DNA of 64,000 nucleotides, taken from Pedobacter deserti (GTDB taxonomy: Bacteria; Bacteroidota; Bacteroidia; Sphingobacteriales; Sphingobacteriaceae). The stretch is from NCBI RefSeq assembly GCF_024436415.1, contig NZ_JAFMZQ010000001.1, forward strand, positions 1-64,000, given 5' to 3'. Under the pieces are notes generated by a model. It made no database searches. It had not been told where the DNA came from and saw nothing but the letters and a program-made list of their open reading frames with translations. The position numbers were made by a program, and so were the translations under genes. Positions 35,328-43,518 of this stretch are shown in pieces. How positions within the stretch are numbered: position 1 is the first letter of the stretch; the number at the start of each line of letters is the position of its first letter.

Positions 35328-36640
35328 TATCCCTGGCTAAAAGGTGAGTAATTACTGTTAGACCAGCGCCGCTTTTCAAAGTAGTAAGCGCGTATAAGAT
35401 TGGTGATAGGAACGATACTGATCAGCAGTACGGCAACGAATATATTCCGCCACATGACGGGGTTTGCGGTAACACGAATATCGACAGCACCATTCCGTAT
35501 ATCCCCGCCTGCGGCATAAACGTTGAGATGGTACTTACCTTCGGGTATCTCCGAAATCATCATTGCTGCCACCCGGCTACCCTCCGACCAGTGCTCACCG
35601 CCTTCATAACCCTGATAGAACTCTATGCCTTTGGTCACCTCCCAGGATTGATTGCTGGCCTCGTTGACCAACACGATGGTCGCTTCAAGCCAGTTATTAT
35701 CTAGCATGGAACTGACCTCCATTTCAAGTGCGGATGAGCCATGAATCTCGAAAGAAGAAGTCACGAACGGGTTGAACTCATTAACCGGCTTTACACTATC
35801 GGCCATGAGATAGTATGTTTTATCAAGGAGCGTACGTTCAGGCCTTAACGAGCTAATCAAAAATTCCGATACAAAAATGAACATCGCCGCGATAAGCGCG
35901 ATCTTTATTGTCCACGACCAGCTTTCATATCCTTTGGATGGCTGGTTGGAGACGACGCCCTCTTTGCTTGGAAAATCATTAATATCCAATTTGAACGCCT
36001 CAGCTATAACCTGAGGCTCTGTATACTCCCCATTATAGTACTGCGTCTTACCATGAAGTCCCTTTTCCGTTTCCTGGGATATGACGAAGGGTGGAGATAT
36101 AAATTCAGATATATGTATTTTTTCGCCCCGAATGTCCCAGTCAAATTCGCCGATCATGGCGATAATTGCAGGTGTGTACTTATGGAAGAGCTTATACTGC
36201 GTTGAGCCGCCCTGATAAGAGAGCGTTTTTCCGGACTGAACCATGCTTTCCAACTCAGGTTGAAAGTTGGCTCCTAAGATGAGATTCCAATGGCCGTCGA
36301 ACTCAGAAAGGAAAGCATAGCCCTTCTCATAATGGTAAAGGATATATTCGCGCCATCTATAGAGGGGATCGTTTTCACGTTTTTCTATGTAGGCAATCAC
36401 CTTAAACCGGTAACCTTTTAAGACACCTTCGCTTCCGATGGGTATTAAAGGCGTTTGCGCCTTCTTTCTGGCTTTGTATATCACTTCGGGCGTCTCACCT
36501 GAAAACCTGATGTAGGCGGCGCATGACCCACAGGCGCAGTATTCGCTGCCTTGCGGATCGTATAGCGTGATTGTTGCCCGGCACGTTGGGCATTCGAAGG
36601 TTTCGGGCACTGGAAAAGAAGAGAGTGAGAGGCTGGCCAT
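35327..36640 (-). CDS. DUF4178 membrane protein with N-terminal zinc ribbon
   Basis: 437 residues. A zinc-ribbon-like knuckle uses Cys17/Cys20 (ECPTC) and Cys37/Cys40 (CGSC). A DUF4178 domain with the repeat-like YRWREYILYH and FDWDIRGEK segments follows to about residue 210. Then comes one transmembrane helix (about 247-268), an extracytoplasmic beta-rich domain (about 270-400), and a second helix near the C-terminus. The zinc ribbon and DUF4178 would face the cytoplasm. Function unknown; the family recurs with SpeD-like, DUF350 and SpeE genes. It starts one base after the SpeD-like gene ends. Confidence 0.82.
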   Translation of the reverse strand: MASLSLSSFPVPETFECPTCRATITLYDPQGSEYCACGSCAAYIRFSGETPEVIYKARKKAQTPLIPIGSEGVLKGYRFKVIAYIEKRENDPLYRWREYILYHYEKGYAFLSEFDGHWNLILGANFQPELESMVQSGKTLSYQGGSTQYKLFHKYTPAIIAMIGEFDWDIRGEKIHISEFISPPFVISQETEKGLHGKTQYYNGEYTEPQVIAEAFKLDINDFPSKEGVVSNQPSKGYESWSWTIKIALIAAMFIFVSEFLISSLRPERTLLDKTYYLMADSVKPVNEFNPFVTSSFEIHGSSALEMEVSSMLDNNWLEATIVLVNEASNQSWEVTKGIEFYQGYEGGEHWSEGSRVAAMMISEIPEGKYHLNVYAAGGDIRNGAVDIRVTANPVMWRNIFVAVLLISIVPITNLIRAYYFEKRRWSNSNYSPFSQG

Positions 36641-36641
36641 A

Positions 36642-36995
36642 TTATCGTATCAATTCTGACTTTCCATACTCATGTCCTTCAAAAAAAAGAAGCACCGCTT
36701 CGTAGATTATCCTGACCTTTTCGGAATTATCACGTCTGTAATTGGAGAGAAACACGTCGAAGGTCGCTCTCCCAAACTCCGGCCAGGTGTGAATAGACAT
36801 ATGTGATTCGGACAGGCAGACCACTGCGGTAAACCCTCCGCCCGGGAAGTCATGGTACACCTCCCCGACCTTAACCAGTCCATACGCATCGATCAGTTCA
36901 TCAAAGCGTTGCTTGCATGCGACATGTTTTAAGAGATATTCTTCCTTTTTGCTAGTAAACTCCGAGAGGATATGCAGGCCCGGCTGGTAAGTCAT
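36642..36995 (-). CDS. SpeD-like pyruvoyl-dependent decarboxylase, Cys to Ser at the acid site
   Basis: 117 residues from the ATG at 36995; another ATG at 37007 adds four residues but leaves almost no leader after the promoter. The AdoMet decarboxylase processing site is intact: Ser64 in SESHMSIHTWPE becomes the pyruvoyl group and His69 follows. Spacing to the next key site matches the Thermotoga enzyme (Ser63, His68, Cys83), but here the residue is Ser84 (DVFLSN), so the catalytic-acid Cys is missing. Altered SpeD homologues can decarboxylate amino acids such as ornithine or arginine instead, so the substrate is open. First gene of the operon. Confidence 0.85.
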   Translation of the reverse strand: MTYQPGLHILSEFTSKKEEYLLKHVACKQRFDELIDAYGLVKVGEVYHDFPGGGFTAVVCLSESHMSIHTWPEFGRATFDVFLSNYRRDNSEKVRIIYEAVLLFFEGHEYGKSELIR

Positions 36996-37018
36996 TGTTG
37001 AAAGCATTAATTCAAACT

Positions 37019-37047
37019 CAAAAATAATAAAGTTTTATTTAGTTCAA
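37019..37047 (-). promoter_or_regulatory. Promoter of the polyamine-type operon
   Basis: On the minus strand TTG (37045-37047), an 18-base spacer and TATTTTTG (37019-37026) fit the Bacteroidota consensus. Transcription should begin around 37012, giving an 18-base leader to the ATG at 36995 but only about six bases to the ATG at 37007. Confidence 0.6.
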
Positions 37048-37071
37048 AGATTCAACTTCGCACTGACCTTG

Positions 37072-39288
37072 TTACCATAGAAGCGTGACGTTAATACCCT
37101 CCGGACTATTATCGAACCCCAGATGCAATGTACGGGAAGCCGCATGCCAGTTATGTTTTGCACCGGAAAGTTCCGCGCCTGAGGCATTGGTAACCTTTAC
37201 GCTACGTGGCTCGGCCGGCAACAATACTCGCATGCTGTTGATGGTGTTGGCCGGACTCTTACAGGTGAAGCTATAGGTCTTGTTTCCTGTCTCCTCATTG
37301 TACACACGTGCCGCAGCAGCCAGTACCTGGGGCTTGTTCTTATCCGCGACTCTGTTCAGATTGTATAGAAACGCTTGCTCGCCGGGTTTCACTACCTTTT
37401 CGGTTAGCACAGGAAGCTCTGGATCGAAAAGATCGATGACGAGTCCTTTGACGGTATGAGGCTCCGTGTTCACACTTTCATCCATGACGGCAACGATATC
37501 ATAGGGCCCTCTTTGCAGAAAAAGGTTGTTTTTAAAGTCCAGTTTACCGGCCCTGGCTTCCTGTTCAAATGCCTGCTTCACAGTGTTCAGAAAGACTGCA
37601 TCGCCATTGGCTTCCATAGCAAATTCCTTAGGGTTCTTTCTAATCACGTACACCGCTCCTTTACCTGCTTTGAAATACTGGGCGTTATTGTGGTTGTCTG
37701 CCGCAGCGCCGGTCTGTGCAGGCTGAATGCCGAGCAGCTTAAAGAGGTGGTCGGACGGCGCCTTGAAAGCATTGCCCTTGGTATTCCACCATTCCATGAC
37801 GCTTTGGTAGGGGTCGTTATCGCGACCGCAGTACACGAGTACACCACCCGCTTTAACCCATTCGGCTAAATGTTCATGTGCCGCCGCAGCATCGGGCTTC
37901 ATGTTGGCATAGCTCATGATAAGCACTTTGATGTCTTTAAGTGTGTTCCTGAAGGCCAGGTTTTCCATATGTACGGTTTGTACCGGCACTCCGTTTTTGA
38001 GCAGCGGCAAGGTTTGTCCGTAAAAATTAGAGAAGCGCGGATCGCTGTACCCGGCGTGTTCGGGAAACTGCTGGAACATGAGGCTGTTGCCCATCAGTAC
38101 ACCGATGGCATTGGTGCCGTTGACACGGTTGGCCGACAAAGGCATGTGGTTTAGCGCGTTGACCATCACCTGCATCTGGGTAGAATAGTATTTCGGGATC
38201 AGCACTTCCTCCTCGCTGTTGGCCAGCCGGTACGGGCGGGTATAAATGCGCTCAGGCCATGGCATCACCTCATAGTCGGCGACCATAGGATATAGCAGCT
38301 TGGCGGTGAAGGTGGCCTGGTAGTTCAGTTTATAGTCTAACCAGTCCTTCGGCCTGTCTTCAATCGGATCGGTCAGGAAAAACACTTTACGCCCGGTTGG
38401 CGCGGTCATGGACACCATAGATCCATATTCCAGGAAAGCGTTTTCAAACACGCGCTCCCTGACCTTGCCTTTATAAAAGTTCGGTTCACGCGAAGTGCCG
38501 GTCCACACCTGTGCAATATACCCATCTATACTCTTTAATGAAGCCAGACTGGCTTCGGGACTGACGATTCGCCAGGAGGCGTAGTTGACCAGCGAGTGTG
38601 TGGGAATATATACTTTGACGTCGAGCCCTTTACTTTTGCCGTAGGACTTGGCATATTCGGATACTTCTTTAATCGCATTATAATAAAGCTGGTACTTGAG
38701 CTTTTGCGAGAGATAGGTGTTCTCGGGTGATTCATGCTGCGGGCGCCAGTCGAAGCCATAAAACTTTTTCCATTCCTGCTTGAAAACCTCACTGTATCCG
38801 GCCCTTGCCCAAAACTCAGGCTCCTCGAGATGAATTGCCGTGATGCCGGCATCGATCACCTTTTTTACAACCGCAGTTTTCATATAGTCGATATAGGAGG
38901 CCACAGGTACGATGTAAGGCACCACATCCTTATCGTGCCAGATGATTTCGCCGTTGCGTTCTACCTGCCCAATGTCCTGATGGTTCTTGCCATCCCATTT
39001 ACCGAGGAAGTAGTCCTGATAACCGCCCCAGGCTATGCCTGTCATAAAATGCGTCTGATAGCCGCGGTCGCGCCACGATTTAACACGCTCTTCGAAAGTC
39101 ATTCCCCGGCGGTCGCCCGCCCCATACACAATGGCAATGTCCGACCGCACGTCAATTTCTGGTCGCCATGCACTGCCGGTTTGAAATGCTGTTTTTTCCG
39201 CAGGTTTCGGATTGGTTTGAGCCACTGCATGCCTCATTAGGATGGGCATGGACGCAGCAAGGCATAAAGAAAAGAGTTTGGTGTTCAT
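37072..39288 (-). CDS. Secreted glycoside-hydrolase-like protein (GH42-type layout)
   Basis: 738 residues. A signal peptide (about 1-23, ending VAQ) precedes a TIM-barrel-like half with the acidic segment GITAIHLEEPEFW, a possible catalytic pair. Next is a domain resembling the beta-galactosidase trimerisation/GATase fold (about 440-560; VLIMSYANMKP, VYCGRDND), and a C-terminal beta domain closes the protein. It resembles GH42-type beta-galactosidases in layout, but I cannot name a family with certainty. It is upstream of, and on the same strand as, the polyamine-type operon, 64 bases away, with that operon's own promoter in the gap. Confidence 0.6.
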   Translation of the reverse strand: MNTKLFSLCLAASMPILMRHAVAQTNPKPAEKTAFQTGSAWRPEIDVRSDIAIVYGAGDRRGMTFEERVKSWRDRGYQTHFMTGIAWGGYQDYFLGKWDGKNHQDIGQVERNGEIIWHDKDVVPYIVPVASYIDYMKTAVVKKVIDAGITAIHLEEPEFWARAGYSEVFKQEWKKFYGFDWRPQHESPENTYLSQKLKYQLYYNAIKEVSEYAKSYGKSKGLDVKVYIPTHSLVNYASWRIVSPEASLASLKSIDGYIAQVWTGTSREPNFYKGKVRERVFENAFLEYGSMVSMTAPTGRKVFFLTDPIEDRPKDWLDYKLNYQATFTAKLLYPMVADYEVMPWPERIYTRPYRLANSEEEVLIPKYYSTQMQVMVNALNHMPLSANRVNGTNAIGVLMGNSLMFQQFPEHAGYSDPRFSNFYGQTLPLLKNGVPVQTVHMENLAFRNTLKDIKVLIMSYANMKPDAAAAHEHLAEWVKAGGVLVYCGRDNDPYQSVMEWWNTKGNAFKAPSDHLFKLLGIQPAQTGAAADNHNNAQYFKAGKGAVYVIRKNPKEFAMEANGDAVFLNTVKQAFEQEARAGKLDFKNNLFLQRGPYDIVAVMDESVNTEPHTVKGLVIDLFDPELPVLTEKVVKPGEQAFLYNLNRVADKNKPQVLAAAARVYNEETGNKTYSFTCKSPANTINSMRVLLPAEPRSVKVTNASGAELSGAKHNWHAASRTLHLGFDNSPEGINVTLLW

Positions 39289-39400
39289 GGTCTATCTGGT
39301 TACAGTTGTGTTGCCTAAAAATAGTATTTAAAAATAGGATTGCGATTTTTTTTATATTTGCAGCGCATTAAACGCCGTTTGCAGCGGTATCAATGGATTT

Positions 39401-40333
39401 ATGACCACTTATCAGACTTTACTTTACTACTGCTATACGCCTATAGCAGAGGCGGAGCAGTTCGCCGCGGACCATCTTGCTTTTTGTAAATCATTAAACC
39501 TTACAGGCCGTATTATTGTGGCCGACGAGGGGCTGAACGGTACCGTTTCGGGTACGCGGGAGGCTTGTGAGGCGTACATGAGCGCCATTAAGGCCGATGA
39601 GCGATTTGCGAAAACAGATTTCAAGATAGACGATGTGCCCGAGCCTTCCTTTATCAAAATGCACTGCCGTTATAAGGCGGAGATTGTGCATTCGGGCCTG
39701 CGCGACCCGAACATTATTGACCCGAATAAACAAACGGGCAAACATCTGGAACCTGCCGAGTTTCGGGATATGATAGACCGCGACGATGTTGTGGTGCTGG
39801 ATGTGCGTTCGAATTATGAGCACAATCTGGGCCGGTTTAAGAATGCGGTTACGCTGGATATTGAGAACTTCAGGGATTTTCCGGCTAAGATCAATGAGCT
39901 GGCGCAGTATAAGGACAAAAAGGTGCTGACCTATTGCACCGGCGGTATTAAATGCGAAAAAGCTTCTGCCCTGCTGCTTCACCATGGGTTTAAAGATGTG
40001 TACCAGTTGCACGGCGGCATCATTAAGTATGGGAAGGAAGTTGGCGGAGAGGATTTTGAAGGCAAATGCTATGTGTTTGACAACCGCGTGGCGGTAGACG
40101 TAAATACGGTGAACCCAAAGGTGGTTTCTACATGCTATAACTGCGGCAAAACTACGCCTAAGATGATCAACTGCGCCAACCCGGAATGCAACGAGCACAT
40201 TACGCAATGTGATGAGTGCGGCGAGGCCTTGCAGGGATGCTGTTCGGAAGCATGTACCACGAATCCGCGTAAAAGAAAATACGATGGAACGGGGTATTAT
40301 GTGAAGGTACCGCAGCCGGTTGCCGCGAAGTAA
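39401..40333 (+). CDS. trhO: tRNA uridine(34) hydroxylase, rhodanese type
   Basis: 310 residues. An N-terminal acylphosphatase-like domain (about 1-95, with DEGLNGTVSGT), a rhodanese domain with the active-site loop CTGGIKCEKAS, and a C-terminal cysteine-rich region (CYNCG, CANPEC, CDECG) match the YceA/TrhO family. The enzyme makes 5-hydroxyuridine at position 34 of certain tRNAs using oxygen. A TATATTTG -7-like box lies 41 bases upstream without a clear -33. A hairpin with a T-run follows at 40407. Confidence 0.93.
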   Translation: MTTYQTLLYYCYTPIAEAEQFAADHLAFCKSLNLTGRIIVADEGLNGTVSGTREACEAYMSAIKADERFAKTDFKIDDVPEPSFIKMHCRYKAEIVHSGLRDPNIIDPNKQTGKHLEPAEFRDMIDRDDVVVLDVRSNYEHNLGRFKNAVTLDIENFRDFPAKINELAQYKDKKVLTYCTGGIKCEKASALLLHHGFKDVYQLHGGIIKYGKEVGGEDFEGKCYVFDNRVAVDVNTVNPKVVSTCYNCGKTTPKMINCANPECNEHITQCDECGEALQGCCSEACTTNPRKRKYDGTGYYVKVPQPVAAK

Positions 40334-40406
40334 TACGGGGACTGAAACAGGTATAAATACAATGCCGGTTTCTAAACAACTCTTCTGTTCATCTGTTTAT
40401 AGTTAG

Positions 40407-40449
40407 CGGGCATTCTGCCGGGCCTAACCCGGTTTGCCCGTCTATTTTT
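40407..40449 (+). terminator. Terminator-like hairpin between trhO and susC
   Basis: CGGGCA (40407-40412) pairs with TGCCCG (40435-40440) and, inside it, CCGGG (40418-40422) pairs with CCCGG (40428-40432), with a small internal loop. TCTATTTTT follows. It is 70 bases past the trhO stop and 30 bases before susC, so it can end trhO transcription or act as a leader hairpin for the glucan locus. Confidence 0.65.
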
Positions 40450-40471
40450 CACTAAAACTAACTTAAACAGC

Positions 40472-43400
40472 ATGAAAAGAATCCCTACTAAGCTTTCTGT
40501 TTTTGTATTCCTTTTACTTTTGTTTGCCGGAACTGCCTCAGCGCAGAACATCACCATTACCGGTACGGTGATTGATGCGGCCGATAAGAGTCCGCTACCC
40601 GGTGTGGGCGTATTGGTAAAGGGAACACAGATCGGAACTACGACAAGTTCATCGGGTGCATACAGTATTAACGCACCTGCAGACGCAACGCTCGTTTTTA
40701 CTTACATCGGTTTTACCACGCAGGAAGTGGCTGTGGGCAACCGGACAACGATCAATATCACACTGGCCGAATCGGCCCAGGACCTGGAGGCCGTGGTGGT
40801 TGTGGGTTACGGTACGCAGAGAAGGCGCGACGTGACGGGGTCTATTTCGACGGTGAGCGGAGATGAACTGGCTAACAGACCAGCCACTAACCCGATATCA
40901 TCTCTTCAAGGCCGTGTGGCGGGGCTCACGGTCGTCAACTCCGGGAGTGCAGGTGAAACACCTACAGTTCGTATTAGAGGTGTAAACAGTACAAACAGTG
41001 CAAACCCTATATATGTGGTTGACGGCATTATCCAGGATAACATCGACTACCTTAATCCGGGCGACATAGAAAGCATAGATTTATTACGCGACCCATCCTC
41101 CATCGCTATATACGGATTGCGAGGCGCCAATGGGGTAATTGCCGTGACTACAAGAAAAGCTGCAAGGGGAAAGACTACCGTTAATTTACAAAGCCAGGTT
41201 GGTTTACAACATGTCTCGAAAAGAATTGGCGTTGCAAATGCCCAGGAGTTCCAGCGCTTGTATAACACTCAGCTGGCAAACCTGAATGCTGCGCCTTTCG
41301 ACTTCTCAAATTATACGGGTAATACAAACTGGCAGGACTTGATTCTTCGGAGCGCAGCTACGACAACGAATACACTTACCATCTCGAACGGAGGTGAAAA
41401 GAGTAGTACACTCATAAGTCTTGGCTATAATAATCAGGAGGGCGTCGTAAAGTACAATAATTTCAAGAAGTACATTGCCCGAATAAACGAAGAAATAAAC
41501 GTTACCAATGGCATCAAACTGGGGGCAAATCTTACCGGTTTCCATTGGAACAGAAATCCCTCATCAAATGCCCTGTTAAACAACGCAATTTGGGCCGCTC
41601 CGGTTGTTCCGGTCAGAGAAGGAGATTTGTATTATGCGATGCCCTCGTTTCAACGCGCTCAAGTGGGAAACCCTGTTGCTGCGCTTGACCGGAATAACAG
41701 AACTTCAATAGAAAGAGGATACCGTTTTACAGGGAGTCTTTTCGGAGAGATCAAATTCCTGGATAATTTTACCTGGCGATCCACTGTTTATACCGACTTG
41801 GGCTTTAATAACGTCCGGGGATATTCGCCCCTGCCTTTCTCTTTTATTAATGTTGGCGAGAACGGCAATCCCAATCAGGTAACTTTTGACGAAACGGTCA
41901 ACACTAGCGTTCGACAATCCGCTGATGAGTTTCGCCGATATCAACAAGATCACACATTAACGTATGACAAAGACTTTGAAAACGGGCATCGTTTAACGGG
42001 TGTAATAGGATTTACCACTGTGTCAACATCGCAAACACTATTAAATGCATCAAGAACAGACACCACATTGAATGTACCTAACAACCCCAATTATTGGTAC
42101 CTGGGTGTGGTAAATTTAAATAATGTGCTCTCCAACGGCGGCAGTGGCGCTGCGGAATCTAACGCCGGTGCCTTTGCCAGATTGAGCTATAGCTTCCAAA
42201 ACAAGTACCTTTTAAACGCAACCATAAGAAGGGACGGCAGCTCTAAGTTCGCTCCGGAAAATAGGTGGGGTACATTTGGAAGTGTAGGACTAGGCTGGGT
42301 ACTCAGCGAGGAAGACTTCTTTAAGACTGCTATAAGCGGCATTGAGTTCATGAAGATTCGCGGAGCCTGGGGCAGGCTTGGCAATTCAAATATAAGTGGT
42401 AACAATCTTTATCAGGCCGGGTTGTCTGTATCATCGACTGCTGTGTTTGGAGATAACGTTTATGGTGCGGTACAGCCTGCTTATACCCCTGACCCTAATC
42501 TGCATTTTGAAATTGTACAAGGAATTGATCTGGGCCTCGACATACGGGCGCTGGACTCAAGGTTTAATACAGAACTGAACCTGTACAACAAAACCACTAA
42601 TGGTATTTTAACGACTTTCCCACTTCCCGGGGGCTTGCCTTCTTACTTCACCAATTTGGGCAAGATAACAAATAAGGGTATTGAAGTGAACATGGGTTGG
42701 AATGATGCTATTGGCGAGAATATTACCTATGGCGTTTCAGGTAACTTCAGTTATAATAAGAACATTGTTAATTCCCTCGGAAATGCCACTAATTTCCAAA
42801 TTTTAGGAAACGGCGGCATCAATGTTACGGAAAGCGGGCGGTCGATAGGGTACTTCTTTGGTTACCGACAAGCCGGGATATACCAGTCGGCCGAGGATAT
42901 CGCTCAGAGACCTGCTCTGTCAAACTCGAGGCCTGGTGACATCGCTTATGAAGATACGAACGGTGACGGAACAATAACCACGGCCGACCGAGTATATCTT
43001 GGAACCCCATTCCCTCCATATAGCTTTGGTCTAAACTTATCTTTTGGTTACAGGGGTTTTGATGCCCTTATTGAAGGGCAGGGCGTAGCTGGAAATCATA
43101 TTTACACACAGCGAAGAACCGCACAGTTTGCCGTACTAAACTATGAGAGCAACCGGCTGAACGCGTGGACCGGTCCCGGCACAAGCAACACCGAACCAAT
43201 TCTAGATAACACTCGAGGTAACAACTATTTATTCAGCACCTATTTTCTGGAGCCTGGCGATTACTTCCGCCTTAGGACTGTTCAGTTGGGCTACACTTTC
43301 GATAAGAATACCTTTTCAAAAATAGGCATTCAGAATGCGAGGATTTTTGTAAGTGCTCAAAACCTGGCAACGTGGACCAAGGTTAGCGGATATTCGCCTG

Positions 43401-43495
43401 AGGCCCAAATCGGCAATATTACTGCAGGTGGTGCTGATAACGGGGTATATCCGGTTCCAGCGATATACTCACTCGGGTTAAACGTAAACTTTTAA
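40472..43495 (+). CDS. SusC/RagA-type TonB-linked outer-membrane transporter
   Basis: 1007 residues. A signal peptide (to about 24, ending SAQ) is followed by a CarboxypepD_reg-like domain (about 28-105; GTVIDAADKSPLPG), a plug domain with VVVVGYGTQRRRDVTGS and NPIYVVDGI, and a 22-strand TonB barrel ending in a terminal Phe (LNVNF). It lacks an N-terminal STN domain, so it is not a FecI/FecR-signalling form. It imports oligosaccharides with its SusD partner, whose gene follows 23 bases later. The neighbouring GH144 and GH3 genes point to beta-1,2-glucan as substrate. Confidence 0.96.
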   Translation: MKRIPTKLSVFVFLLLLFAGTASAQNITITGTVIDAADKSPLPGVGVLVKGTQIGTTTSSSGAYSINAPADATLVFTYIGFTTQEVAVGNRTTINITLAESAQDLEAVVVVGYGTQRRRDVTGSISTVSGDELANRPATNPISSLQGRVAGLTVVNSGSAGETPTVRIRGVNSTNSANPIYVVDGIIQDNIDYLNPGDIESIDLLRDPSSIAIYGLRGANGVIAVTTRKAARGKTTVNLQSQVGLQHVSKRIGVANAQEFQRLYNTQLANLNAAPFDFSNYTGNTNWQDLILRSAATTTNTLTISNGGEKSSTLISLGYNNQEGVVKYNNFKKYIARINEEINVTNGIKLGANLTGFHWNRNPSSNALLNNAIWAAPVVPVREGDLYYAMPSFQRAQVGNPVAALDRNNRTSIERGYRFTGSLFGEIKFLDNFTWRSTVYTDLGFNNVRGYSPLPFSFINVGENGNPNQVTFDETVNTSVRQSADEFRRYQQDHTLTYDKDFENGHRLTGVIGFTTVSTSQTLLNASRTDTTLNVPNNPNYWYLGVVNLNNVLSNGGSGAAESNAGAFARLSYSFQNKYLLNATIRRDGSSKFAPENRWGTFGSVGLGWVLSEEDFFKTAISGIEFMKIRGAWGRLGNSNISGNNLYQAGLSVSSTAVFGDNVYGAVQPAYTPDPNLHFEIVQGIDLGLDIRALDSRFNTELNLYNKTTNGILTTFPLPGGLPSYFTNLGKITNKGIEVNMGWNDAIGENITYGVSGNFSYNKNIVNSLGNATNFQILGNGGINVTESGRSIGYFFGYRQAGIYQSAEDIAQRPALSNSRPGDIAYEDTNGDGTITTADRVYLGTPFPPYSFGLNLSFGYRGFDALIEGQGVAGNHIYTQRRTAQFAVLNYESNRLNAWTGPGTSNTEPILDNTRGNNYLFSTYFLEPGDYFRLRTVQLGYTFDKNTFSKIGIQNARIFVSAQNLATWTKVSGYSPEAQIGNITAGGADNGVYPVPAIYSLGLNVNF

Positions 43496-43518
43496 AGAAT
43501 CTGTTAATAGCAAATATC

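Noticed and set aside
35161-35379. 72-codon minus-strand frame over the DUF4178/DUF350 junction
   Set aside because: It overlaps the DUF4178 end in another frame, while the 56-codon frame at 35157-35327 has a coupled start and a membrane helix, so it is the better gene.
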